Of a DNA stretch of 64,000 nt, positions 1-9,177 are shown one piece after another. Source of the DNA: Dyella nitratireducens (GTDB lineage Bacteria; Pseudomonadota; Gammaproteobacteria; Xanthomonadales; Rhodanobacteraceae); NCBI RefSeq assembly GCF_014642835.1, contig NZ_BMJA01000001.1, forward strand, positions 626,540-690,539. Direction: 5' to 3'. Below the pieces are notes generated by a model. The model was not told the DNA's origin. It searched no databases and saw only the letters and a list, made by a program, of their open reading frames with translations. The first letter of the stretch is position 1, and the number at the start of each line of letters is the position of its first letter. A program made the position numbers and the translations under genes.

Positions 1-34
1 GGCTCTTTAGTCTTCGCCTTGAGTCACATCACGA

Positions 35-433
35 TCACTGGGCCGGACCGACGTAGCGTGTCTGGTACGGATCCGTCGTAATCACTGTGGTGGTCACCAC
101 CGGCGGCGGCGCGGCCTGGTAAACCACCGTACCCGGCGTATAGACCACGGTCGGCGGGGGTGCGTAATACACCGGCGGGCCTGCTACGGCGCCAGCGACA
201 ACACCCGCTACCGCACCACCGATGATAGCGCCGGCAATCCAGCGGCCACCGCTCCAATAACCACCGCGATAGCAGCAGCCGCCACGGTAGTAGCCGCCAC
301 CGTGCCAACCATAACCACCATGCCAACCCGGGCCGCCCCAGGGATGCGCCGAAGCGCTGAGCGGCAATGCAGCCCCGGCTGCCGCCAAGGCCAAGCCAAC
401 CGCAACGAACTTGCCGACACTACGTTTGAACAT
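35..433 (-). CDS. Secreted glycine-rich hypothetical protein with glycine-zipper segment
   Basis: 132 aa. A basic N-terminus, a hydrophobic stretch and an Ala-rich run ending in SASA suggest a Sec signal peptide cleaved near residue 29. The mature part is rich in Gly, Tyr, His and Trp (HGGYGWHGGGYYRGG), followed by a Gly/Ala hydrophobic segment (IAGAIIGGAVAGVVAGAVAG) like the glycine zippers of envelope-associated proteins, then a Pro/Val/Tyr-rich tail. A strong ribosome site (GGAGGTG) precedes the ATG. It lies downstream of rlmKL on the same strand with a 64 bp gap. I do not recognise a function; an envelope location is inferred from composition. Confidence 0.7.
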   Translation of the reverse strand: MFKRSVGKFVAVGLALAAAGAALPLSASAHPWGGPGWHGGYGWHGGGYYRGGCCYRGGYWSGGRWIAGAIIGGAVAGVVAGAVAGPPVYYAPPPTVVYTPGTVVYQAAPPPVVTTTVITTDPYQTRYVGPAQ

Positions 434-497
434 GGCACACCTCCGTCTGTATGGTGTGAATGGTGGTCTTGAGGCGCTTAATCTGTACTGAAGGGTT

Positions 498-2684
498 TCA
501 TTTCTTAACGCGTGCGTTTTCCCACGGATTTACCTGCTCCTCAGCCGCGTGCGGACGCAACAGCCAGCAATCGTGAATATTTGCGCGCCGCGAAAAATCA
601 AACGGAATGCTGCCTGCTCCCCACGCCTCAATCGCAAGGTGTGGCGACAGTGCTTCGTGATCGAGCGAGAAGCGGCGGAAGTTGTTGGAAAACAGAATCA
701 CGCCATCGTGCGTGAGACGATCCGCGCAAGCCAAGAGCAGCTTGACATGATCGCGTTGCACGTCGAAATCGTCGGCGCGCTTAGAGTTGGAGAAAGTCGG
801 CGGATCGACATAGATCAAGCCGTAACGCTCGTGCGTGCGCTGCAGAAAACTGGTGGCATCCGCTTGCATCAAGCGATGTTTTTCGCCAGTGAACCCATTC
901 AGCGCAAGATTGCGCGATGCCCATTCCAGATAAGTGCCCGACAGATCGACGCTGGTCGTATCACGCGCGCCACCGGCTGCTGCGTAGACACTGGCTGTGG
1001 CGGTATAGGCAAACAGATTGAGAAAACGCTTGCCTGCCGCCAGTTCGTGCACTTTCGCGCGAACCAGCCGATGGTCGAGAAACAGGCCGGTATCCAGGTA
1101 ATCGTAGAGATTCACCAGGAATGTCAGGCCACCTTCTTCGACCTCGATGAATTCGCCGCGCTGATCGAACTGGCCGTACTTGGAACCACCTTTACCACGC
1201 TCGCGTGTCTTGATGGCGATGCGCGCGCGCGGTGTGTCGAAGACTTCGCCGGCCACGCGCGCAATCTCGCGTAGACGCATACGCGCCAGCTCGGCCGGCA
1301 CATCCGCGGGTGCGCGGTATTCCTGGATATGCAAGTGCGTGCTGCCGGAGGTATCGGCATACACGTCGATCGCCGCTGCATATTCCGGCAGATCCTGATC
1401 GTACGCGCGCCAGGCATGAACGCCTTCGCGTTCCAGCCGTTTGCGCAGGTGCTTGACGTTCTTTTCCAGTCGGTTCTTCAGCATCTCTGCGCCAGGTGAA
1501 AGCGGCGGCCTTTCGCGCAACGTTTCGTTGCGTGGATGCAGTTCGAAGATCAACAGCACGGTTTCCAACGCGCCGTTGTAAAGCGCGTATTTCTTTTCCG
1601 CACGCAACGTCATGGTGCGGCCCAGCTCGGCATCGCCGGCAAGCACGGCCGCGCGCCAGCCGGTGAAATGATCGCGCAGGGTTTCGCCCAGGCTGCGGTA
1701 TAGCTTAGGCAGGCTTTCGCGCTCACCCAATCGCTCGCCATACGGCGGATTGGTGATCACCAGCCCTTGCGCGAAGCCGGATGGCGGGCGCACGTGCTGC
1801 GCGTCATGGCGATCGAGCGTAAAGAACCCGGCCACACCGGCTTCCTGCGCGTTGCGCTTGGCCATCTGCACCATGCGCGCATCCGTGTCGGAACCGAAGA
1901 AGCAACTGCGCAGCGCAGGCAAGCCGGTTTCCGCGCGCTTGTTCGCTTCGTCGAGCAAGCTTCGCCACAGGGCGATGTCATGCTGCTTCCAGCCGAGAAA
2001 ACCGTAATAGTCGCGGCGCAGGCCCGGCGCAACATCGGCCGCCATCAGCGCGCCTTCGATCAACAACGTGCCCGAGCCGCACATCGGATCAAGCAGCGCA
2101 CCGCCTTGTGCGTAGATGGCCGGCCAGTCCGCACGCAACAGCATCGCTGCCGCGAGGTTTTCCTTGAGCGGCGCTTCGCCCTGGGTTTCCCGCCAGCCAC
2201 GGCGGTGCAAAGGTGCGCCGGCGAGATCGATCGACACCGTTGCGCGATCACGCCGCAGGCGCAAATTGATGCGCACGTCGGGCTCTTCGGTATCCACGTC
2301 GGGACGCGCGTGGCCGCGCTGGCGAAACTGGTCGACCACCGCGTCCTTGACGCGTTGTGCCAGGTACTGGCTATGCGTCAGCTTGCTTTGTGCTGTATTG
2401 GCATCCACGGCCAGCGTTGCGTGCGGTGCGAGATGCTCTGGCCACTCGATGGCTTGCACACCGGCGTACAGCGCATCATCGGATGGTGCGTCGAATTCCG
2501 TCACTGGCAACAGAATGCGACTGGCCAGGCGCGACCACAGGCAGGCGCGATAGGCCGTTTCCAAACTGCCGGAAAAACGCACGCCAGCCAGCGCTTCGTG
2601 CACGTCAACGGCGCCGAGCGACATCAATTCGTCGCGCAGCAAGTATTCGAGCCCTTTCGGGCAAGTTGCAAAGAACTGCTTCAA
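498..2684 (-). CDS. rlmL: Bifunctional 23S rRNA methyltransferase RlmKL
   Basis: 728 aa, matching the fused RlmL-RlmK protein of gammaproteobacteria, which methylates two guanines of 23S rRNA (N2 of G2445 by the N-terminal half, N7 of G2069 by the C-terminal half). A THUMP-type RNA-binding region covers roughly residues 45-155. The first methyltransferase has the SAM loop DPMCGSGT (199-206) and catalytic NPPY (312-315); the second has DPPTF (627-631). The start codon is TTG, supported by the conserved N-terminus MKQFFATCPKGLE. That TTG overlaps the stop of the upstream hydrolase gene by four bases (TTGA), which implies translational coupling. Confidence 0.96.
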   Translation of the reverse strand: MKQFFATCPKGLEYLLRDELMSLGAVDVHEALAGVRFSGSLETAYRACLWSRLASRILLPVTEFDAPSDDALYAGVQAIEWPEHLAPHATLAVDANTAQSKLTHSQYLAQRVKDAVVDQFRQRGHARPDVDTEEPDVRINLRLRRDRATVSIDLAGAPLHRRGWRETQGEAPLKENLAAAMLLRADWPAIYAQGGALLDPMCGSGTLLIEGALMAADVAPGLRRDYYGFLGWKQHDIALWRSLLDEANKRAETGLPALRSCFFGSDTDARMVQMAKRNAQEAGVAGFFTLDRHDAQHVRPPSGFAQGLVITNPPYGERLGERESLPKLYRSLGETLRDHFTGWRAAVLAGDAELGRTMTLRAEKKYALYNGALETVLLIFELHPRNETLRERPPLSPGAEMLKNRLEKNVKHLRKRLEREGVHAWRAYDQDLPEYAAAIDVYADTSGSTHLHIQEYRAPADVPAELARMRLREIARVAGEVFDTPRARIAIKTRERGKGGSKYGQFDQRGEFIEVEEGGLTFLVNLYDYLDTGLFLDHRLVRAKVHELAAGKRFLNLFAYTATASVYAAAGGARDTTSVDLSGTYLEWASRNLALNGFTGEKHRLMQADATSFLQRTHERYGLIYVDPPTFSNSKRADDFDVQRDHVKLLLACADRLTHDGVILFSNNFRRFSLDHEALSPHLAIEAWGAGSIPFDFSRRANIHDCWLLRPHAAEEQVNPWENARVKK

Positions 2685-3208
2685 GCTTGATTCGCCAACT
2701 GTTCCAAAAAGAAGCCGAACTGGCGGCTGATCGTATCGATGTGCGCGCTCAACCGATGGTCGTCATCCACGATCAGCAACGGCAATTCGCGCCTACCGGC
2801 GAACTCGTAGATTTCATCCAGCGGGCAGACGTCATCCCGCCAGCCGTGCATGATCAGTGTCGGCACGTCCAAGCGAACGTCAAAAGCGAGATCGTTACCG
2901 GGAATCAATGCCGGCGTGGCTAGCAGGAACAGCCCTGCCACCGGGACCTCCAGCGAGGCCAGGCCGGAGATGAAAGCCCCCATGCTGGACCCGACCAGCA
3001 CCGGCGGAGCCTGGCAGGCGGCAATGCGTTGGTGCAAGCGAGCGATGCGCGGCTCGATCGACTCGGCGTGACCCAGTTTGTCGTCCTCGCGGTAGTCCGG
3101 TCGCTCGGTGGTCCAGCCCATCGATTCGGCGACCTTCGCCAGTACGCTGACCTTGATGGCATCCGGACCGGTGTCCGAACCATGGGAGAGGATGACGTGG
3201 CCGGGCAT
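2681..3208 (-). CDS. Small alpha/beta hydrolase
   Basis: 175 aa, short for the fold. The N-terminal LSHGSDTGP resembles the oxyanion strand-loop, GSSMGA is the nucleophile elbow with Ser, HGWRDDVCP carries the likely acid, and DDDHRL near the C-terminus supplies the histidine. It resembles the compact YqiA/esterase-like cytosolic hydrolases. ATG start with GGAG upstream. Its stop codon overlaps the TTG start of rlmKL, so the two form an operon. The substrate cannot be read from the sequence. A repeat-containing divergent region separates it from the amidase gene. Confidence 0.8.
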   Translation of the reverse strand: MPGHVILSHGSDTGPDAIKVSVLAKVAESMGWTTERPDYREDDKLGHAESIEPRIARLHQRIAACQAPPVLVGSSMGAFISGLASLEVPVAGLFLLATPALIPGNDLAFDVRLDVPTLIMHGWRDDVCPLDEIYEFAGRRELPLLIVDDDHRLSAHIDTISRQFGFFLEQLANQA

Positions 3209-3280
3209 GGCGATCTCCGTATTTGCTCAGCGGGACGTGCATGATAGCTGCTTGGTGATGTGCCAGATGCGGCACGGTTG

Positions 3281-3367
3281 CAGGTTGGGTCACCCCAGAC
3301 TTGATCCAGGGGCAACCCAACACTTCCACGCGACGTTGTTGGGTTACGCTGCGCCAACCCAACCTAC
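3281..3367. repeat. Palindromic intergenic repeat, family A copy 1 (variant)
   Basis: The right half (TTGGGTTACGCTGCGCCAAC) is the family A arm. The left half has the same outer bases (CAGGTTGGGT...AACCCAACA) but a different centre with its own CCCC...GGGG hairpin. It lies in the divergent region between the hydrolase and the amidase and reaches to within a few bases of the amidase start, so it may affect initiation there. Other copies are at 5.3, 24.7 and 36.3 kb. Confidence 0.8.
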
Positions 3368-3372
3368 GGCTC

Positions 3373-3939
3373 ATGCCGATGCTGACCATCCATGACCAGC
3401 CCCTGCCCTATGTGGCCAAGCTGCCGGAACGCCCGGCGAGCCATGTCACATTGGTTGTTATTCATTGCACCGAATTGCCCGACTTGGCGACCGCGCGCGA
3501 ATACGGGGAACGCGTGCTGTATGAAACCGGCACGGGCAATAGCGGCCACTACTACATCGATCGCGATGGCTCGGTATATCGCTATGTACCCGGCACCCGG
3601 GTGGCGCATCACGTACGCGGCTACAACCCGCAGTCGATCGGCATCGAGCTGGTAAATCGGGGGCGTTATCCAACCTGGTTCGACTCGCGTCACCAAACCA
3701 TGACCGAGCCCTACACCGCGGCGCAGATCACCGCACTACGCGCGCTGCTGGCACAGTTGCGCACCGAATATCCCAACCTGCACGAGATCGCCGGGCATGA
3801 GGACTTGGACACCGCCCGCGTACCCGCGAGTAACGATCCTGGCCGGGAAGTACCACGCAAGCTCGATCCCGGTCCGCTGTTTCCATGGCCGGAAGTGCTC
3901 GTCGGCAGCGGTCTGCGACGGATCTACGCCGATCACTGA
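3373..3939 (+). CDS. AmpD-like N-acetylmuramoyl-L-alanine amidase
   Basis: 188 aa from the ATG at 3373; a second in-frame ATG lies two codons later. Upstream in-frame codons fall in the palindromic repeat and are rejected as start region. It is a member of the Amidase_2 zinc family that cleaves the MurNAc-L-Ala bond of peptidoglycan or its turnover products. Zinc ligands are visible as His31 (VIHCTE), His142 (GHEDL) and Asp165 (KLDPG), with catalytic Glu92 (GIELVN) and Lys163, as in AmpD. No signal peptide is seen, so a cytoplasmic recycling role like AmpD is the simplest reading. Confidence 0.88.
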   Translation: MPMLTIHDQPLPYVAKLPERPASHVTLVVIHCTELPDLATAREYGERVLYETGTGNSGHYYIDRDGSVYRYVPGTRVAHHVRGYNPQSIGIELVNRGRYPTWFDSRHQTMTEPYTAAQITALRALLAQLRTEYPNLHEIAGHEDLDTARVPASNDPGREVPRKLDPGPLFPWPEVLVGSGLRRIYADH

Positions 3940-3958
3940 GGTTGCAGGACCACCCCGC

Positions 3959-3964
3959 TATAAT
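3959..3964 (+). promoter_or_regulatory. Candidate -10 element for tesB
   Basis: A perfect TATAAT, followed by a GC-rich CCCGGC, lies 31 bp before the tesB ATG. No convincing -35 at 16-18 bp spacing is visible, so this is only a candidate. Confidence 0.4.
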
Positions 3965-3995
3965 TCCCGGCTGTTTACTTCAGGGGCCAAGCGCG

Positions 3996-4862
3996 ATGTC
4001 GGATACACACGTCAAGGAACTGGTCGAGCTGCTGCAGCTCGAACGGCTGGAAGACAACCTCTTCCGCGGCCAGAGCCGTGATATCGGCACGCGCTTCGTG
4101 TTCGGCGGCCAGGTGCTTGGCCAGGCGTTGTCTGCTGCGCAGCAAACGGTGGATGCCTCGCGCGAGGCGCATTCGCTGCACGCGTATTTCCTGCGTGCAG
4201 GCGACATCGACGCACCGATCGTTTACAGCGTGGAACGCGCGCGCGACGGCGGCACGTTTTCCGCTCGCCGCATCGTGGCGATCCAGCACGGCCAGCCCAT
4301 TCTCAACTGCGCGATCTCGTTCCAAGTACCGGAAAAAGGACTCGAACATCAATCCAGCATGCCGGAAGTACCGGACCCGGAGGATGTGGAGCCGATGCAC
4401 CGCGTGCCGCCGGAAGAACTGGCCCGTCTGCCGGTGAAGCTGCAGCGCTGGCTCGGCAGCGATGGTCCGTTCGAATTCCGTCAGGTGTGGCCGCGTGATG
4501 AACTGCATCCGGCCAAACGGCCGCCGATCCAGCATATCTGGCTGCGACTCACCTCGCCAGTCGACGATTCGCCGGCGCTGCATCGGGCGCTGCTGGCCTA
4601 TGCATCGGATTTCCACCTGATCGGCACCAGCACCTTGCCGCACGGCATTTCCTATCTCACCCCCAATCTGCAGATGGCCAGTCTGGACCACGCCATGTGG
4701 TTCCACCGCCCGTTCAGGGCGGACGAATGGCTGCTGTATTCGTTCGACAGCCCTACGGCGCAGGGCGCGCGTGGGCTGGCACGCGGGCAGATCTTCAGCC
4801 GTGACGGCGCGCTGGTGGCCTCTACCGCCCAAGAGGGCCTGATCCGGTTGCGCGACGAGTAA
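3996..4862 (+). CDS. tesB: Acyl-CoA thioesterase II
   Basis: 288 aa, close to the 286 aa of E. coli TesB. It hydrolyses acyl-CoA to free fatty acid and CoA through two hot-dog domains. The N-terminus (LLQLERLEDNLFRGQS, then FGGQVLGQAL) and the end (TAQEGLIR, with the catalytic Gln) match the family. The ATG at 3996 is preferred over an in-frame upstream ATG because the TesB homology begins there and AGGGG lies ahead of it. The next gene starts 9 bp after the stop, so the two may share a transcript. Confidence 0.94.
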   Translation: MSDTHVKELVELLQLERLEDNLFRGQSRDIGTRFVFGGQVLGQALSAAQQTVDASREAHSLHAYFLRAGDIDAPIVYSVERARDGGTFSARRIVAIQHGQPILNCAISFQVPEKGLEHQSSMPEVPDPEDVEPMHRVPPEELARLPVKLQRWLGSDGPFEFRQVWPRDELHPAKRPPIQHIWLRLTSPVDDSPALHRALLAYASDFHLIGTSTLPHGISYLTPNLQMASLDHAMWFHRPFRADEWLLYSFDSPTAQGARGLARGQIFSRDGALVASTAQEGLIRLRDE

Positions 4863-4871
4863 ACTGACCCC

Positions 4872-5270
4872 ATGCGTCTGCTCTACACCTCTCCCCGTCA
4901 AGAAAATATCGATCGCGTGGCGGCCCTCCTGGCCGAAAACGGCATCGAAACCACCATCACCAATCGTTCCAATTGGAACCGTCCCAGCTATCAGCGCTTC
5001 AGCTACTCCCAGCGCAACGAAAACCGGGATGCGTGGCCCCAGGTATGGGTCAGCAAAGCTGATGACTACACCAAGGCTCGCGAGCTGATGCGCGGGCTGG
5101 GCATCGAGCCGCAAGTGCGCCACGCCGAGGAGCTCAGGATTTCGCGCGATCCGGTGGCGTCCTTGTATGCGCGCCGTGAACATACCGTGGCAAGGGCGCG
5201 GCGCATCGTGCTGCTGGCGATCGTCGGCGTGTTCATGGTGCTGGCGCTGCATTACCTGCACGTCATTTAG
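4872..5270 (+). CDS. DUF2007-like protein with C-terminal membrane anchor
   Basis: 132 aa. The N-terminal part (LLYTSPRQENIDRVAALLAENGIE) looks like the DUF2007 'putative signal transducing' ferredoxin-like fold. The C-terminus is one transmembrane helix (about residues 110-129). Xanthomonads carry proteins of this type annotated only as 'pathogenicity-like', with no defined role. It sits 9 bp after tesB, probably as a two-gene operon, and is followed by a family A repeat. Confidence 0.72.
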   Translation: MRLLYTSPRQENIDRVAALLAENGIETTITNRSNWNRPSYQRFSYSQRNENRDAWPQVWVSKADDYTKARELMRGLGIEPQVRHAEELRISRDPVASLYARREHTVARARRIVLLAIVGVFMVLALHYLHVI

Positions 5271-5271
5271 C

Positions 5272-5349
5272 AGGTAGGTCGGGTTAGCGCAGCGTAACCC
5301 AACCATGTCGCCTCGAAGTGTTGGGTTACGCTGCGCCAACCCAACCTGC
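5272..5349. repeat. Palindromic intergenic repeat, family A copy 2
   Basis: Arms GGTCGGGTTAGCGCAGCG and the matching inverse CGCTGCGCCAACCCAACC are separated by about 15 bp. Each arm also contains its own small GGGTTxxGCGCxxxxTAACCC palindrome. It lies directly after the small membrane protein and before bpt. Confidence 0.85.
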
Positions 5350-5424
5350 GACTCTGGCTAGACTCGCCAGTACATCTATTAAAAACCTTGCCAAAGCGGT
5401 CGGCGGCGGTCATAGAATCAGGCC

Positions 5425-6135
5425 ATGCGCTCCGATCATGTCCGCCTGTTCCAGACGCTGCCGCACGCCTGCGGTTATTACCCAGGGCGCACGGCACAGA
5501 ATCTGGTGATCGATCCAGCTGCCCCGCAGTTGGACCGTCTGTATGGCGCAGCGCTGGATCACGGCTTCCGTCGCGCCGGCGGGCATCTGTACTTTCCGCA
5601 TTGCCCGAGCTGTCATGCATGCACGCCGTGCCGCATCGACGTGGCGAACTTCAAGCCGGACCGTTCGCAACGCCGTTGCTTGAAGCGCAACGACGACCTG
5701 ATCGTGCGCGAGTGCATGGCCGGCTACAACAGCGAGCGCCATGCGCTGTATTCACGCTACCTGCGCACCCGCCATCCTGGCGGCGGCATGGATGAAGCCG
5801 AAGCAAGCGATTTCCGCCGCTTCCTCACTGCGCCGTGGAGCCCCACGGTGTTCCTGGAATTACACGAGGGCGAGCGTCTGCTGGCCGTGGCGGTGACGGA
5901 TGTGTGCATCACCGGTATTTCAGCCGTCTATACGTTCTACGATCCTGACGAACACGAGCGCGGCTTGGGTACTTTCGCCATTCTGCAACAGATCGAGTTG
6001 GCCAAGCGCCGTGGCATTCCGTGGGTGTATCTAGGCTTCTGGATCGAGAACCACCCGAAGATGGATTACAAGCGGCGATTCAAGCCGCTGCAGGTACGCA
6101 CAGCGGAAGGCTGGGTGGATTTGAAGCGGGATTGA
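5425..6135 (+). CDS. bpt: Aspartate/glutamate leucyltransferase (Bpt/Ate family)
   Basis: 236 aa. It transfers Leu from Leu-tRNA to proteins with N-terminal Asp or Glu, marking them for ClpS/ClpAP degradation (bacterial N-end rule). The N-terminal CGYYPGRTAQN region and the CPSCHACTPCRIDV motif with conserved cysteines match the ATE N-terminal domain; FLELHEGERLLAVAVTD to the end matches the GNAT-like C-terminal domain. The bacterial length favours the leucyl form (Bpt) over eukaryotic arginyltransferase. ATG start. Its 3' end faces the convergent glutamate-synthase-like gene across a family C palindrome. Confidence 0.9.
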   Translation: MRSDHVRLFQTLPHACGYYPGRTAQNLVIDPAAPQLDRLYGAALDHGFRRAGGHLYFPHCPSCHACTPCRIDVANFKPDRSQRRCLKRNDDLIVRECMAGYNSERHALYSRYLRTRHPGGGMDEAEASDFRRFLTAPWSPTVFLELHEGERLLAVAVTDVCITGISAVYTFYDPDEHERGLGTFAILQQIELAKRRGIPWVYLGFWIENHPKMDYKRRFKPLQVRTAEGWVDLKRD

Positions 6136-6164
6136 ACTATCTCGGCCCACATGATCGGAGCGCT

Positions 6165-6285
6165 CGTCATTCCGGCGAACGCCGGAATCCAATTAAACCC
6201 TTCGTGCGAAGCACACAAAACCTTTTTATGTTGAGTGCTGCGCACAGCATGTTTGTGCTGGATTCCGGCGTTCGCCGGCATGACG
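6165..6285. repeat. Palindromic intergenic repeat, family C copy 1
   Basis: Arms CGTCATTCCGGCGAACGCCG and its inverse flank a central segment with further short hairpins. It sits between two convergent genes and may act as a bidirectional transcription stop, though no long U-run follows either arm. Confidence 0.85.
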
Positions 6286-6296
6286 TTGGGGCAAGC

Positions 6297-7814
6297 TCAA
6301 GCTTTCTCGACAGTTGCCGCCTGCGGATACGGAAACAGCTTGACCAACGGCACCGACACCCCATCGTCACCCATCACACGGCAATGCGTGCGATCCAGTT
6401 CACGCGGGTCATCCACGCCACAGCTATGCGCAATGATGCCGACTTCATGCATCACATTGCGCGCGTAATTCGCCACGCGCTCGCTCTTGTCCATCACCAC
6501 CAGACCACGCTGCAAACGTGGATTCTGCGTGGTGATGCCGGTGGGACACGTATTGCGATTGCACTGCAGCGACTGGATACACCCCAACGCCAGCATGAAG
6601 CCACGCGCCGAGTTCACGAAATCCGCGCCCATCGACAGCGCCCACGCGACATCGTACGCGGCGATGCACTTGCCCGAGCAGATCACCTTGATGCGATCGC
6701 GCAGACCGCGCTCGATCAGGAGATTCACCAGTTCCGGCAAAGCCTCGCGCAATGGCAGGCCGACACCTTCCATCAGCGTTTGCGGTGCGGCGCCAGTGCC
6801 GCCTTCTGAACCGTCGACGATAATGAAATCCGGTGCACTTTCGATGCCGCGCTTGGCCACTTCATCGCACAACTCGTCAATCCATCCCATGTCGCCAAAC
6901 ACCGCTTTGAAGCCGGTGGGCTTGCCGGTGAGATCGCGGATATGCCGGATCGAATCCATCAGCTCGCGTACGTTGCCGATATCCAGGTGGCGATTAGGGC
7001 TTTGCGAATCCGTACCCACCGGAATACCGCGAATCGCAGCGATTTCCGGCGTGACCTTGGCCGCGGGCAGCAAGCCGCCCATGCCGGGCTTGGCGCCTTG
7101 TCCCAGCTTGATGCTGACCATCTTCACCTGCTTGTGAGCGCAAATCGCCAGCAGCTTGTCATCGTCCAGCTTGCCATCTGGTGTGCGCACGCCGTATTTG
7201 GCCGTGCCGATTTCGAACACGATGTCGCAACCGCCTTCGAGGTGATACGGCGCCAGACCGCCCTCGCCCGTGTCCATCCAGATGCCGGCCTTGGCAGCGC
7301 CGATCGACAACGCACGCACGGCCGGTGCAGATAGCGCACCGAAACTCATCGCCGAGATATTGAAGAACGCCGCATGATCATAAGGCTCGCGCGCATACGG
7401 CCCGATGCGCACGGGCTGCGGTTTCACATGCGTCTGGCCCAATGCGGGAAACGCGGCATTGACGAAGAACGGCACACCTTCCAGATGCAGATCGCGTGTG
7501 GAACCGAAGGCATTGGTGTTCTCCGTGTTCTTCGCCGCGCGATACACCCACATGCGTTGTGCGCGATTGAACGGCATTTCTTCGCGATCACTGGAATACA
7601 GGTACTGGCGGAAGAATTCGCCCAGATGCAGAAACCAATAACGGAAGTGCCCAATCACCGGGTAATTGCGCAACACGGAGTTGTGCGTCTGGTGGCGGTC
7701 GACGAACCAGGTCACCAGCACCACCAGGATGGCGATCACCACCAGCAGCATGAATAGCACGGCAAAGGTTTCTACCAGCACGACCAGCCAATGCGAGAAG
7801 CCTGACGATTCCAT
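6297..7814 (-). CDS. Membrane-anchored FMN-binding glutamate synthase family protein
   Basis: 505 aa. One or two transmembrane segments occupy residues about 8-37, followed by a GltB-type FMN barrel (MSFGALSAPAVRALSIGA, GEGGLAPYH, DGSEGGTGAAP) with the iron-sulfur cysteines spaced as in GltB: C412, C418, C423 (C-x5-C-x4-C, ending CPTG). The amidotransferase domain of GltB is missing, so this is not a full glutamate synthase large subunit. Members of this family are common and mostly uncharacterised. GGGAG lies ahead of the ATG. It is transcribed in the same direction as purT, 66 bp downstream of it. Confidence 0.87.
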   Translation of the reverse strand: MESSGFSHWLVVLVETFAVLFMLLVVIAILVVLVTWFVDRHQTHNSVLRNYPVIGHFRYWFLHLGEFFRQYLYSSDREEMPFNRAQRMWVYRAAKNTENTNAFGSTRDLHLEGVPFFVNAAFPALGQTHVKPQPVRIGPYAREPYDHAAFFNISAMSFGALSAPAVRALSIGAAKAGIWMDTGEGGLAPYHLEGGCDIVFEIGTAKYGVRTPDGKLDDDKLLAICAHKQVKMVSIKLGQGAKPGMGGLLPAAKVTPEIAAIRGIPVGTDSQSPNRHLDIGNVRELMDSIRHIRDLTGKPTGFKAVFGDMGWIDELCDEVAKRGIESAPDFIIVDGSEGGTGAAPQTLMEGVGLPLREALPELVNLLIERGLRDRIKVICSGKCIAAYDVAWALSMGADFVNSARGFMLALGCIQSLQCNRNTCPTGITTQNPRLQRGLVVMDKSERVANYARNVMHEVGIIAHSCGVDDPRELDRTHCRVMGDDGVSVPLVKLFPYPQAATVEKA

Positions 7815-7880
7815 CCCTTTTCTCCCAACTCGTTGCTATCGATACACCCTCCCTCGCAAGCGAGGGAGGACGCAAATCCC

Positions 7881-9062
7881 CTATAACTCGATCCGAATGG
7901 CTTTTGCCGCGCGAATCGCCTTGGCCGTGGCCGCGTCGATATCGTTATCGCGCGCCAGTGTGACCGCCATGCGGCGGCGGCCTTTCACTTCCGGCTTGCC
8001 GAAGATGCGCAGTTGCGTATCCGGTTCTGCCAGCGCCTCGTCAATACCGTGATAGCGCGGCGCACGGCCTTCGCCCTCCATCAATACCGCACACGAGGCC
8101 GAAGGCCCCAGCTGGCGGATGGCCGGAATGGGCAAGCCCAGAATCGCGCGCGCATGCAGCGCGAATTCCGATAGATCCTGGGAGATCAGCGTGACCAGCC
8201 CGGTGTCGTGCGGTCGCGGGCTGACTTCCGAAAAGATCACGCTATCGCCCTTGACGAAGAACTCCACGCCGAACACGCCCCAGCCGCCTAGCGCGCTGGT
8301 AATGGCTTCGGCCTGGCGCTGTGCGTCGGCCAGGGCAGCCTCGTTCATCGGTTGCGGTTGCCAGGATTCGCGGTAATCACCGTCTTCCTGCCGATGGCCG
8401 ATCGGCGCGCAGAAGCAGGTACCGTCCCGGTGCCGCACGGTCAGCAACGTGATTTCGTAATCGAAGGGAACAAAACCCTCCACAATCACGCGCCCCTTGC
8501 CGGCACGACCGCCGGATTGGGCGTAATCCCAGGCCTGCTGCACACCTGCCACATCGCGCACCGTGCTCTGCCCTTTGCCGGATGAACTCATCACCGGCTT
8601 GATCACGAAGGGGTAGCCGATGGCAGCCACTGCCTCGCGATAGTCAGCATCGGTGTCGCAGAACCGGTAAGGTGACGTTGGCAAACCCAGCTGTTCGGCG
8701 GCAAGGCGGCGAATACCCTCGCGATCCATGGTCAGCCAGGCAGCGCGCGCGGTCGGAATGACTTTCAAGCCACCTTTCTCCAGCTCCACCAGGGTTGGCG
8801 TGTGGATGGCTTCGATTTCAGGGACGACCAAATCCGGCCTTTCCTGCTCGATCAGGCCGCGGAGGGCGTTGCCATCCAGCATATCGATCACGTGACTGCG
8901 GTGCGCCACCTGCATTGCCGGCGCATGCGCATAGCGATCCACCGCAATCACCTCCACGCCTAACCGCTGCAACTCAATCGCGACTTCCTTGCCAAGCTCG
9001 CCCGCACCCAGCAAAAGCACCTTCAAGGCATGATCGGAATAGGGCGTGCCGAAAGGCTTCAT
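7881..9062 (-). CDS. purT: Formate-dependent phosphoribosylglycinamide formyltransferase 2
   Basis: 393 aa (E. coli 392). It makes formyl-GAR from GAR, formate and ATP in purine synthesis, without folate. Nearly the full family sequence is recognisable: [20 protein letters not shown] at the N-terminus, the ATP-grasp segment [27 protein letters not shown], and [20 protein letters not shown]. The ATG start lies 115 bp from the divergent transglutaminase gene. Confidence 0.97.
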   Translation of the reverse strand: MKPFGTPYSDHALKVLLLGAGELGKEVAIELQRLGVEVIAVDRYAHAPAMQVAHRSHVIDMLDGNALRGLIEQERPDLVVPEIEAIHTPTLVELEKGGLKVIPTARAAWLTMDREGIRRLAAEQLGLPTSPYRFCDTDADYREAVAAIGYPFVIKPVMSSSGKGQSTVRDVAGVQQAWDYAQSGGRAGKGRVIVEGFVPFDYEITLLTVRHRDGTCFCAPIGHRQEDGDYRESWQPQPMNEAALADAQRQAEAITSALGGWGVFGVEFFVKGDSVIFSEVSPRPHDTGLVTLISQDLSEFALHARAILGLPIPAIRQLGPSASCAVLMEGEGRAPRYHGIDEALAEPDTQLRIFGKPEVKGRRRMAVTLARDNDIDAATAKAIRAAKAIRIEL

Positions 9063-9177
9063 TTACGGTCTCCGGATAAAACGCCATTGTACGTGGATCG
9101 CCTTGCCGCACCGCAGATTGACAAGGTCCTGCCGCAGGTATTCAGTAGCTTCGACTCCGCTCCCCAACGGATCGCAT

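Noticed and set aside
1767-2690. 307-codon plus-strand frame over rlmKL
   Set aside because: RlmKL motifs on the minus strand are complete, and this frame shows no domain.
3975-5339. 454-codon open frame antisense to tesB and its neighbour
   Set aside because: It spans two well-supported plus-strand genes and part of a repeat; the composition is that of an antisense shadow.
6165-6285. Repeat considered as a CRISPR unit
   Set aside because: The repeats are dispersed palindromes without regular spacers or cas genes.
9046-9177. Upstream start for the transglutaminase gene
   Set aside because: It overlaps the purT start on the opposite strand, and the signal peptide begins at the ATG at 9178.
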